NCBI GenBank assembly: GCA_015680905.1
Contig: CM027385.1
Coordinates: 28,402,501 to 28,466,500, forward strand
DNA from: Coptis chinensis
Taxonomy: Eukaryota > Streptophyta > Magnoliopsida > Ranunculales > Ranunculaceae
Direction of reading: 5' to 3'
DNA: 64,000 bases
Below the pieces are notes generated by a model. That model made no database searches. It saw nothing but the letters and a program-made list of their open reading frames with translations, and was not told the DNA's origin. This document shows, one piece after another, positions 36,302-46,175 of this stretch (its first letter is position 1; each line of letters opens with the position of its first letter). The position numbers and the translations under genes were made by a program.

Positions 36302-38174
36302 TGATAAGCACCCAAAACTGTAATATTAAACCTCGAGAGACATAGCATTTTGGTCAATTATGTGTTTAATAATCATGTAATAATTATATTTTCGTACTTT
36401 TGCAGGTTTCCGCAATTAAAATGAAGATAGCGATAAAACATGCATCAAAGTACAGGAATACGGGAATATTTGGAGTTTCCCACTCGACCCCGTAAAGCCG
36501 AAGTTTCCAAAAGAACAGAACCAGTGCAGAACGGGCCCACATATGAAGAAGCAAGAAACTTCCGATGCTCAAATCGGATAAATCTAGGTGCCGACGTTGG
36601 CTAGTGAAGCTGCCAAGTACAAGAATACGGGGAATATTGGAATCCCGCTCAATCCCCGTAAAGCCCAAACAAAGCCTGACTAGAGCCGAAGTTTCCAAAA
36701 GAACAGAACCAGTACAGAACGGGCCCACATATAAAGAGGCAGGAAACTTCCGAAGCTCAAATCGGATAAATCTAGGTGCCGACGTGGGCTAGTGAAGTCG
36801 CCATGGCGACGCTTAATTTAACTTCTGCAAGAAGGACAAAAGTCGTAAAAACGCCAATTTTGGCATAATGGACACACTAAGTGGACACATTATGCGGCCC
36901 GAAGACATGATGAGTCAAAGATAGGCAGGTGGCAAATGATGGTTTCAAATTGATACCACCGGCAAGAGAGAGATGCGTATCAATTCAAACCAGGTGGTTT
37001 GAATTGAAATGAGCTACAAGGCAAAACTTAAAACAAAAAAAGCGAAAAGTTAAAACAATTAAAACAAAACTTTGATTCTCAAAGTTTCGAACCATTCAAT
37101 TAGCATAAGGCCAAAAGCAAATTAAATCGGTCACGGATGGTCATCCTATGATGCCTATAAATATGAAGGCTTCGCCTTCATTAGAAGGCCTTCAGCATAT
37201 TAATGCTTTAGCTACGTTTAAATTTCTTTCTTCAGTACTTACCTTCCGCTATTTTGTTTCAGCAGCTTAATACAGTAAGTTATTTTACCTTAATAACAGC
37301 TTATTTCTTTTCTTGTTTAATTCTCGTCCCGCACTATTATTTACTTAATGTATCTGACAAGTTTTATTATTCCTCCTATGATGATGAGCTAATCCCCCCC
37401 CTCAGGGGGAGGGTTATGCTGCTCGTGTAAAAATCCGGATTGACTCGTTAATATTCTAGAATCACTACTTAGGAATTAGACATAGAATTAACATCCGGTC
37501 CCAAAATGACTGAGACTGTACAAAGTTGGAGCCGATGCTCCAGGGCGGTCTGCCTCCAAAATGTCTCGCCACAGCGACTGGTGTGTCGACTCTCCAATTC
37601 ATCCGGTGATGATGAACTCGCGCGGGAGCGAGTAAATAATATACAGAGATGAGGTATTATCGAAACTCCTTATGCTAGTGAAATGCGACCTAGAGATGTG
37701 GGAATGCACTAGGGATCAATACTTCGACGCCGTCTCAAACGAGACGAACTAGAGATGTAGTGATTTAGTAATAAAAACTGTTGAAAAATGATTCTTGCAT
37801 GAGCATGATTAACTCTCTCCCTGTTTCTCTACTTTTATTTACCTACATATAATCGCCGTAGTAATTTATATTATTTGCATTACCGTTATTTTAATTAAAA
37901 CCAACTAAAAGAAACCTAAAAATCCTACTCACCTAAAGTTGTAACTCCAGTTGTGAACCTATCCGTGCCCTAAGGTTTGGACGATCCCTTACTCGACCTA
38001 TCCTACCAATCCCACGTGAGTAAGGTAACTTGACTAAAACGTACAACAATACGGACGTTGGACTTTGGACTTTGGACTTGGACTGTGGACCTCGGACTTT
38101 GGACTGTGGACCTCGGACTTAAGAAAATAACTAACTGAAAACCAAATAAACGTGTGTAAATTAGCGTTTTATCA
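36302..38174 (+). mobile_element. B 3' LTR (1873 bp)
   Basis: TGATAAGCACCC to TTTTATCA, followed by ATATC. TATA box at 37156-37163; GGACTTT-based repeats at about 38058-38120. It matches the 5' LTR over its full length apart from scattered small changes. Confidence 0.92.
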
Positions 38175-38179
38175 ATATC
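38175..38179 (+). repeat. Target-site duplication of B, right
   Basis: ATATC, matching 20083-20087. Confidence 0.9.
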
Positions 38180-38754
38180 TTAAGAGTTAAGTCTTCTTTG
38201 TTGATATGGAGGAACTCAGATCCAAAACCGTGCATGGGCTTGGAGCCATGTTTTGGGCCTGATTCTCAGGCCCAAAACCCAATTCCTTCAGTCCAAAGAC
38301 CCCTTTTTAGCTGGATTCGGCTTCAACAGACTTTTTGTCTACTTTTGCTCCTCTGATTGGGCCAAGGCTTAGACCATTGGAAAGCTCTTTCCGAGCCGGT
38401 CGTTTTGACATAAGGTATGCCCAAATCCGAGGTATGAGTCCAATATACGGTCTTCAAAAGTTCTGCTGACTTTGTACACTGTTTCTGCCGCGTGGACTTT
38501 GACTTTTCACCTTTTGACCGGGCTTTACAAAGGCTTCGTCTTCTTGAATCTTGGTATTTAATCACAGAACTCCTTAGCAACCAACCATTGCTCCTTTATA
38601 TCATCAAAGTGGCACATTTCTGCACATAATTGACTTTGAAGCCTGAAACGCATAAAAACACGTAATCAGTATTAACTCTTAATTATTACTCACATAATTG
38701 GTCTAAAAGTACGATTGTTAAGGGGTTAAAACTACAGTTTTGGGCTCTTATAAA
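38180..38754 (-). mobile_element. A2 5' LTR, outer piece (inverted)
   Basis: First third of the A2 LTR read on the minus strand from 38754. The expected TGATAAG start appears as TTATAAG, a one-base change of the terminal dinucleotide. A4 pol resumes directly to the right. Confidence 0.82.
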
Positions 38755-40131
38755 CTTACAAACGACGATGATAGTGATTCTGAGTCCATACCGGACTCTT
38801 TTCCTGATGAGCATCTTTATGCTATTTTTTCAGCACCATGGTATGCTGACATTGTAAATTATTTAGCGGCTGATGTTATTCCTTATGATTGGTCAAGAAA
38901 TGAACGTAACCTGTTCTTGGCCAGAGTTAAGTTATACTACTGGGATGAGCCCTACCTTTTTAAGTATTGTGCGGATCAGATTATTCGTCGTTGTATTCTC
39001 TAGTGGGAATATAATGAAGTTCTATCGTTCAGCCATGACAAAGAGTGTGGTGGCCATTTTAGTGGAATGAAAACAGCCGCTAAAGTTCTTCACTGTGGAT
39101 TTTATTGGCCTACCCTTTTTAAGGATGCCCAAGTGCATTGCAAGACGTGTATTCGTTTCCAACAACTTGGGCGAATCACGAAGCGTAATATGATGCCATT
39201 AAATCCAATCATGATAGTAGAAATTTTTGACATTTGGGGCATTGATTTCATGGGTCCCTTCCCTGTTTCCCACGGTTTCATTTATATTCTAGTTGTCGTG
39301 GACTACGTGTCTAAATGGATAGAGGCCATGGCTTGCCGTAGCAATGACCATAAGACAGTTGTATTTTTTATTAAGGAGTATATTTTCTGTCGTTTTGGCA
39401 TTCCTAAAGCCATCATTAGTGATGGTGGAACACATTTTTGCAATAGAGTTGTTGCATCTTTAGTGAAAAAGTATGGAGTTACACACAAGGTAGCAATTCC
39501 TTATCATCCACAAAATAGCGGACAAGTAGAAGTTTCTAATAGGGAAATCAAAAAGATTTTAGAAACAACTGTAAATCCTGATAGGAAAGACTGGTCGAAG
39601 CGTCTATCGGATGCCTTATGGGCGTATAGGACGGCTTTCAAAACTCCTATAGGTATGTCTCCCTTTAAACTTGTATTTGGGAAACCTTGTCATCTGCCCG
39701 TTGAATTAGAGCACCGTGCTCTGTGGGCTATAAAAAGCCTTAACTTCAATATTGATGAGGCGGGTGTCAAACGCAAGTTGCAATTGAATGAGCTTGAAGA
39801 AATCCGTAGCGATTCTTACAATCTCGCGAAGGATTATAAAGCTAACATGAAACATGTTCATGATAAGCAAATCTTGCAAAAAGAGTTCGTGGTCGGTCAA
39901 AAGGTCTTGTTTTACAACTCCCGTCTACATATTTTCCCAGGGAAACTAAAAACCCGTTGGTCTGGTCCTTTTCTGGTTACTGAAGTAACCCCTTATGGGG
40001 CAATCACCTTGGTAAATTCCAAGGACAACAGTACCTTTCAAGTCAATGGCCAACGGTTAAAATATTTTCTCGAGCTTCTGTCCCCTGATGTACAGGAAGT
40101 CCTTTTACAGGACCCTGTCTATGAGGACTGA
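38755..40131 (+). pseudogene. A4 integrase, nearly intact
   Basis: One frame from 38755 to the stop at 40129 is interrupted only by TAG at 39001. It starts between RNase H and integrase (FPDEHLYAIFSAPWYADIVNYL), then the zinc-binding region ([31 protein letters not shown]), and the core with a complete DDX35E triad (Asp 39244 in GIDFMG, Asp 39421 in ISDGGTHF, Glu 39529 in GQVEV). The C-terminal domain contains [11 protein letters not shown] and LKTRWSGPF and ends [11 protein letters not shown] 354-codon uninterrupted piece follows the stop. It would catalyse cDNA insertion. RNase H, RT, protease and gag lie outside the window. Confidence 0.92.
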
Positions 40132-40955
40132 CCTTTGTCATTTGGTGTACTTTCTCTCACTTCCATATTGTGGCAAGTGCACCATTCAGGTAACCAGGCC
40201 CTCCCTATGCAGTGTGTGGCTATAAGTACCGGATCCTAAGTCCACGTTTCACATAATTCACGTTTTCCACTTTTGCATGTTTTCTCGGTTTTTGAGTCAT
40301 GTTCCTCTATGGGGTGAATTATGTAATTATTGTTTTTCGTTTTTCTTATAATAAACTATTAAAAAATTTAAAAAAAATTAAAAAAAAAAAAAAAAAAAAA
40401 TCGCTAAAATCATAGAAATAGCAATCCAACAAGTCTTGGGAATCTGACTTTAAACGACCCACGTTTAAAACAAATTTTGTGTTTAAAAATTTGTTTGGAG
40501 GTGGAAGCGTCGGTCTTTCCATCGGATTGCTCGAACTTTCCATTTGTGTTGCTTAGGCCCGTTAGTCGTAGTTCCATTCGGGTTGATGTTATCTATAACT
40601 TAGATTTCCTTCGTTCGCATAACTTACGTCACACACGCACTTCGAGGCATTTTTCCACCTTCTTATACGTCACCCATAGTTAGAATTGAGTGTTTTATGG
40701 ATCATTGGATTGGAAATTCTCTACTGATCATTTCCATAACTCATTCGCCAAAATCGGACCAGTAACGAAGCGGCAAATTGAATTTGAAATTGCGCGAAAT
40801 ATCGAAAAAGTTCAGAATTCGATTTGGGCTTGGGCCCAAACCGCACACACGTACGTGGCACATGCGTCTCCTTCTTCCCAAAACGCAAACAGTCGTGTTT
40901 CCTTTTCCATCCCGCCAGTTAACAAAGTTTAAAGGAAAACCTAACAACCAAAAAT

Positions 40956-40987
<32 letters not shown>

Positions 40988-41239
40988 TAAATAAAAATAA
41001 AAAAACAAAAACAAAAACAAAAAAAACAAAAAACAAACACCCATTTACACCACGCCCATTGTTAACCACCAGCCCGAGTTCTCTCAAATAAAATTCCCAC
41101 ACCACCGAAAACAGCCGCCAATTCAAGCTTCCAACCTGCCACCGTACCCACCATCACCACCACCATTGTTTTTAGTTGTTTTTCATCAAACTCGCCTCCT
41201 CCACCGTCTACAAAACCATTGTTTGTTTCAAAAACTTCA
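40132..41239 (+). other. A4 post-pol leader of extra ORF 1
   Basis: One post-pol hairpin motif at 40433-40460, an 11-bp stem (arms AAACAAATTTT/AAAATTTGTTT, about 40467-40495) immediately before GTTTGGAGGTGG (40492-40503), and A-rich runs (40380-40400, 40945-41035). No gene seen. Confidence 0.55.
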
Positions 41240-43023
41240 ATGGCGCTACGACAAAGAATTTTGCCGGAGCACGCGTTTGCTGCCGACTGCTTCGCGCCTT
41301 TTTTCAACGCGGAGATGATTAGGAGAAATTGGAATAGACTTTGGTACTCAACAGAGGATTTTTACCACTATGATTTGGTAGAACAATTCTATATGAAGAA
41401 AGAGGTGGAGGGGATCAATTTTTGTTAAGGTCAAGGGGAGAAGGAGGGAAGTAACGAGACAGGTTGTTGGTGAGCTTTTAGGCGTTTACCGAAAAGCAAC
41501 CTAGAAACTACCATTCGGGAATCGATTACCGGAGTTCCCTGCTTTGATGAAAGATCTTGTCGTGGAAAGTGAATACAATCCGAAGTTCTCATTCGTCCAC
41601 CGGTCAAGTTCGAGAACCAACCAACCGATCAGAGCTCGGTGGATTGGTAGGAACGCCCCGGGAAAAAGAAAAAAGTCGGTGACATCGGTCCGCAATATGC
41701 GCGACATTCTCCGGATTTTGCAAACGAATAAGTATAATTTCTGCATCCTCGAGTTAATTTTAAATGTGATTAGAGGAGTAGGACAGAGCACTACGCCCCT
41801 TCCAGTATTGATCACTAAGATCATGCTGTCTTTTAGAGCTGTCGCAAAATCTGCTCCTATTAAGATCAAATTGCATTCTAATGTAAGTATTTATACGGAT
41901 TACATCCAAGACACTTGGCCGTTGTCTGAAGGAAATGTAGTTGAGTTGGAGGATGAAATGGAAGATATGACATGTAACGCCCGTATTTTTAAAATACGTT
42001 TTTATCTATTTAATTAATTAATTATTTATTTATTTTCAAAATTCGTCGGATTGGATCGGGACACGTGGGCCTGGTTTTTTGGGCCCGAGTCTGTGTTGGG
42101 CTTGGGTTTCGGACCCAAGTATATAAACACATTTTTCTAGAAAATAAGGTTCAGAGAATAATAAAATAATGAAAATGGAGGCAGAGCTTGAAGCTCGTTT
42201 GCTGGAGCGGTGGAGCGCGACGGCTCGGACTACGAGGGATTCATGGAGCTTTTAAGACAGTTGATAAGTTTTGACAGGTTTAGTGTTGAAGAAGGTTGGC
42301 TGCTGCTTGTGGTTTGCGTTAGCATTGCATCTCAGGATAAGTTTTGTTTTCCCTTGAGGTGATGTAGATTCTCAGTTGAGATAAGGTTATTTGCATTTTC
42401 ATTTGTAAATTGTTTTTGGTAATGAAGATGACTGTTGTTTAAGTTAAAAATTTTATTGGTTTTAATTATCCGCATATTTTAAAACTGTTTATGGGTTTAT
42501 GGGAGTGGAGAGTGCATCACACCTCGGAGATCGAAGAGTCGGGGACAAATAATGTTTTTCCGAATTCTGTCGAAATTCGGGGTGTGACATGACATGTCTG
42601 GATGAAGATGCATTAGATAGTTGTAGTTCTAATTTAGAACGCATGCAAGTGTTGCAAATTGGCTTGCGTTGCGTTTATGGTATTTGTGAAGATATCCGAG
42701 ATAGACAGATTGTAGTTCGAAATAAACAAACGAACCTTCAGACGAGAGTTGAAATGCTTTCGAAGGGGTCGAGGGAAGATATATTGTCTAACATGGAGAC
42801 TATCCACCAGCATCACCAAGCCCAGTATGCAGTACTCAGGACTGAGATGGAAGCACAGCGCTTGTTCCAAATAGAGATGCTACGACGCATGCCACCCTTG
42901 GAGGGTTCTGTTTCAGATGAGTCTGAGAGGCATGAGTGTCGTCGCCGAAGAACAGATGGCGCAGGCAATTCATCACTCCAGGACCAATCTCCATCTCCGG
43001 GTCCAGTTTCATCACGTGGCTAG
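41240..43023 (+). pseudogene. A4 extra ORF 1 (env-position protein), broken
   Basis: ATG at 41240 (MALRQRILPEHAF), core FNAEMIRRNWNRLWYSTEDFYHYDLVEQFY, frameshift near 41425; the middle part (41544-41967) is open (LMKDLVVESEYNPKFSF, NKYNFCILELILNVIRGVGQSTTPLPVL, YTDYIQDTWPL). A solo LTR interrupts it at 41973-42589, after which the C-terminal part resumes (MTCLDEDALDSC, RNKQTNLQTRVEML, coiled-coil-like EMEAQRLFQIEMLRRMPPLEGS, Ser/Pro tail) to 43023. Without the insertion it would be about 390 codons. Basic and Gln-rich; no membrane span is obvious. Function unknown. Confidence 0.65.
41973..42589 (+). mobile_element. Solo LTR (617 bp) in A4 extra ORF 1
   Basis: Starts TGTAACGCCCG and ends GGTGTGACA; flanked by the 5-bp duplication TGACA (41968-41972 and 42590-42594), and the joined flanks restore the A3 sequence order. 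TATA box TATATAAAC near 42119. The TGTAACRCCC...GGTGTGACA ends are common in plant chromovirus LTRs, but the family is not certain. No internal region remains. Confidence 0.85.
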
Positions 43024-43943
43024 GTGTTTCGAAGAATGTTGTGTTTTGATGTTATTTAGTCTTTATTTATTTTATGGTTTTATTAGTTCGGATATTAGTT
43101 AAGTAATTAAATTAGAATGTGGGTTTGATGTTGTTTGAATTACATTTTTTTTAATATAATTTTGGTCATGTTCAAATTGTGCGTGTTTTTATCATCTATT
43201 CCACCTTCCTGAATCGTTTGGGGGTGGTATTATTTCACCCTACCACAATTCATATATGCTAATCTTTTGTAAAGTTGTTTTCGCGTGAGGGTTGACAATT
43301 TGGCCGATATCGGCATATCTATGATTATATGTGATGGCAACATGAAATTTATTAGAATTTAGAAGTTACTATTCTAGATTCAGCATAAGATATATTACAT
43401 TTATAATAGAATCCAGAGTATGGGTTGTTTCCGTTTTCGGTTTGGAAACTTGTTGTTTCCGACAATTGCCTTAAAAAAATTTTTGGCAACTTGCCGAATC
43501 GGTTTAGGAACCCAAACCTTATATAAACTTCATTCATTCTCCACACAAAACTCACATCTCCCACATTCAACCATCACCCTTCACTCCCACGTTTTTCCTT
43601 CTTTTCCTTCTCACATTTCGCGGTTCAAGAATCCTTCGAGCACACCTGCCCTCCGTGGGAGCGACTTGGCGCTTTAAATACGCCACGAATTCTAGTCGAG
43701 GCGAGCGCTGCGCAACACACAAGCGCACCTGCGCTTAGAGTAATGTAACTTCGAAAACCATCGAGCGCACTGGCGCTTATCATACGGCGCCACCGCTTCG
43801 CCAAGTGCTGGAAGTCAATTCTTGGGGCTTACCGCGCCTATCCGAAAGCGCACCGCTCCCTCGATTTTCGTGAGATTTTAAATTTCTGGTTTTGGGTGAG
43901 TTGTTCTAGGATCGTCGAAGCTATTCCAGAGAGTAGTTTTAAG
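43024..43943 (+). other. A4 spacer between extra ORFs 1 and 2
   Basis: G tract GTTTGGGGGTGG (43218-43229), TATA box (43520-43527) and a GC-rich leader with palindromes such as AAGCGCACCTGCGCTT (43721-43736) and GAGCGCACTGGCGCTT (43763-43778). No gene seen. Confidence 0.55.
43520..43527 (+). promoter_or_regulatory. TATA box upstream of A4 extra ORF 2
   Basis: TATATAAA, 417 bp before the ATG at 43944, with CA-rich sequence downstream. Conserved in A3 at 2549. Confidence 0.5.
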
Positions 43944-44848
43944 ATGACATCTCCTATAGTCATTCCGGAACAGTCGTTCGAAGACTTGCTAGGAACCGAT
44001 ACCTATGGAGCATCGTTCTGCGAGCGGATCGTGCAGTTAGGATGGTTGCATCTTCTGGTGAGGGATGACGATACTTTTTCACCTCAGCTAACTAAATTTT
44101 CTATAATCATATTACATTCTATTGTAACCAAGAAGGAGAACAAAAATTTTCCCTTGCAATTAATGACACGACTATAGAATTCAGTAAGTATTTGGTAGCT
44201 TTGGTTTGGGATTGCCCTTTGCGACCCTATGTTGGTGGGGGTATATGACCGATAACTCATACCTCTATGAATATACATATTTCCATGAGTATTATGGAGG
44301 AGGGGTATTTCGTGTCATGGACCAAGGGCGATATAGCATAGCCCTTGGTAGCCTATCTCTCAATGTAGGTACAACCATGTTATTCATTATGATGAATATT
44401 TTTAGGAACGGCGGTTTATACGCCAATAGTACCGGGTGATGTTTTCCTTGCTTTAGCTGAGGGACGTCGCCGATATGACATTCCCCGAGTTTTAGTGGCT
44501 ACTTTAAAAAGAGCCCATACAATGAGGCATAAGTATCTTCTTATACCTGTTTTGGATGGCCGCATTATGCGCAGTTGCTTACCGGAATTCTGTACCCAAT
44601 TCACAGATTGGGAAAAGGTTGAAATCATGAGACCCACCAATCGCGTAGTCAGATCATTCTGAGCCATAACTTGGCCGGGATGGCAGGTGCAACCTCATTT
44701 GGTTGCCCCTTACACCCCATCAGACCAAGTAACACTCGAGAGATTAGCAATGGTTGATGATACACGACGGAAGGCGTGGCAAGTTGTTATGGCATGGCAG
44801 GATGCGAAAGAACCTCGCCCCTTTGAAAGAGAAGAGAATGACGAGTAA
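43944..44848 (+). pseudogene. A4 extra ORF 2 (env-position protein), broken
   Basis: MTSPIVIPEQSFEDLLGTD, then VQLGWLHLLV, a frameshift near 44110, FHEYYGGGVFRVMDQG and YSIALGSLSLNVGT (44280-44390), another frameshift near 44425, then RHKYLLIPVLDG and a C-terminal WQVVMAWQDAKEPR with an acidic end. About 301 codons. Orthologous to A3 (2934-3852) and to B extra ORF 3. An intron with canonical sites begins 12 nt after the stop. Confidence 0.6.
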
Positions 44849-44860
44849 GCGGGAGTGCAG

Positions 44861-44999
44861 GTAAGTTTTTATTTCCAATTAGTGTCTATTAATGTCCCAA
44901 GCAAGTAATTTCTTACTACCCTATAACGAGTGGAACTCTTATAGAGTTGCGTCAGTTTTTTTATTTCCTATATTAGTATGTTCTAACCTTGTTTTGCAG
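44861..44999 (+). other. Predicted 3' UTR intron of A4
   Basis: 139 bp with donor CAG/GTAAGT at 44861 and acceptor TTTTGCAG ending at 44999. Same position in A3 (138 bp). Confidence 0.5.
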
Positions 45000-45052
45000 A
45001 TGTTCCAGAATTTCACGCGTTTCCATGGTATTTTTCTACCCTCTTTATTTAA

Positions 45053-45088
45053 ATGCTTTGAGGACAAAGCATGCTTCTTGTTTATGGG
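45053..45088 (+). promoter_or_regulatory. A4 upstream AGGA hairpin and degenerate G tract
   Basis: ATGCTTTG-AGGA-CAAAGCAT (45053-45072) is a perfect 8-bp stem. The following tract (GTTTATGGGG, 45080) has lost its purine run, unlike A3. Confidence 0.5.
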
Positions 45089-45348
45089 GCAGAGAGAAAC
45101 ACGTGTAATTAAGGCATCTGTTAGGATATAGATATGTATAATATGCATTTGTTTTCAAGTTAAAAATTTCAAAAATATAAATAAATAAGTTTATGCTATA
45201 CACTTAGGAATATTGGTATTATTTTCTTTCTATGCTCTTAACAATCTAGAAGTCTCCGTAGCTTTTTTGCATCAGAATAATTGTTAGAAACTTAGGTTAA
45301 TATGTAGGTAATAATCTTTGCATCTATCTATAAATATATTACATGAGT

Positions 45349-45361
45349 ATCTATGATTGTT
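45349..45361 (+). repeat. LINE target-site duplication, left
   Basis: 13 bp, ATCTATGATTGTT, repeated at 49438-49450. Confidence 0.88.
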
Positions 45362-46175
45362 GAATAGGGGCTACAGTGATCATTTTGCGAATAACCACTC
45401 GGATAGCAAAACAGGGAATATCTGGGTTTTCTGGAAGCATGACATGGCGGTGAATGTGATTGCCAATAATGATCAGCACATAACTATAAGTATGAACCAG
45501 CAGATAATATCTTTTGTCCATGCCAAATGCTTCTACATTCAACGAAGAGCATTATGGGAAGAACTTGGGGTTTTTGGTGCAATAAACACTTCATGGCTTG
45601 TAATTGGCGACTTCAACTCCATTACCACAAGAACGGAGAAGAAAGGCGGAAGGTATCCGAACCAAAGAGCAATGAACGAGTTCGTGGATTTCATTAATAA
45701 CAATGCTCTATTGGACACGGCAACTCTGGGACTTAGATTCTCCTGGTGTAATCGGCAAATAGGGAAGAAGCGGATTTTGGCAAAGCTAGATAGAGCTCTC
45801 GTTAGCAACAGCTGGATGATAGCGAATCCCAACTGGAGATGCAAGATATTGCAACGCAAGTTTTCTGACCACTCTCCAGTAATGGGATGGTGCATTAAAG
45901 ACACTAGGCCTGAAAATGTTCCGTTCCGGTTTAGAAAGATCTGGCTCGAGCACAATCAGTTCATGCCTATGGTAAAGCAAAGCTGGAGCGAGCCAATGTG
46001 TGATGGCCCTATCCGTCTCGTCATGCGCAAGCTCAAACGTCTAAAAAGTACTCTAAAGGCCTGGCACAAAAATACTTACTGGGGCACTAGAGATCAAATT
46101 GCTCAGGCAAATAAAACCCTCAATGACATCCAAAAACAGCAAGAGCAGGAGTCCTTGAGAGTCGGCGACACCTAG
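45362..46175 (+). pseudogene. LINE endonuclease domain, N-terminally truncated
   Basis: APE-type endonuclease motifs: WLVIGDFNSI (catalytic Asp and Asn), a SWCNRQ.GKKRILAKLDRALVS segment and the SDHSPV motif with the catalytic Asp-His. The first catalytic residues (WNCRG region) are missing because of the 5' truncation. The open frame continues through the linker toward RT and stops at 46173. It would nick the target DNA. Confidence 0.85.

Larger units (their letters stand above)
20088..38174 (+). mobile_element. Complete Athila-type element B (18.1 kb)
   Basis: Both LTRs, 5-bp target duplication ATATC, binding site TGGCGCC next to the 5' LTR and polypurine tract next to the 3' LTR. Internal order is gag, protease, RT, RNase H, integrase, then three extra ORFs and a 1.7-kb 3' UTR. 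All coding regions are broken, so it would depend on another copy for mobility. It sits inside the A2 LTR, so it is younger than A2. Confidence 0.93.

Noticed and set aside
45357..46175. Long ORF as a possible host gene
   Set aside because: GDFN and SDHSP motifs, plus flanking duplication, identify it as LINE endonuclease.
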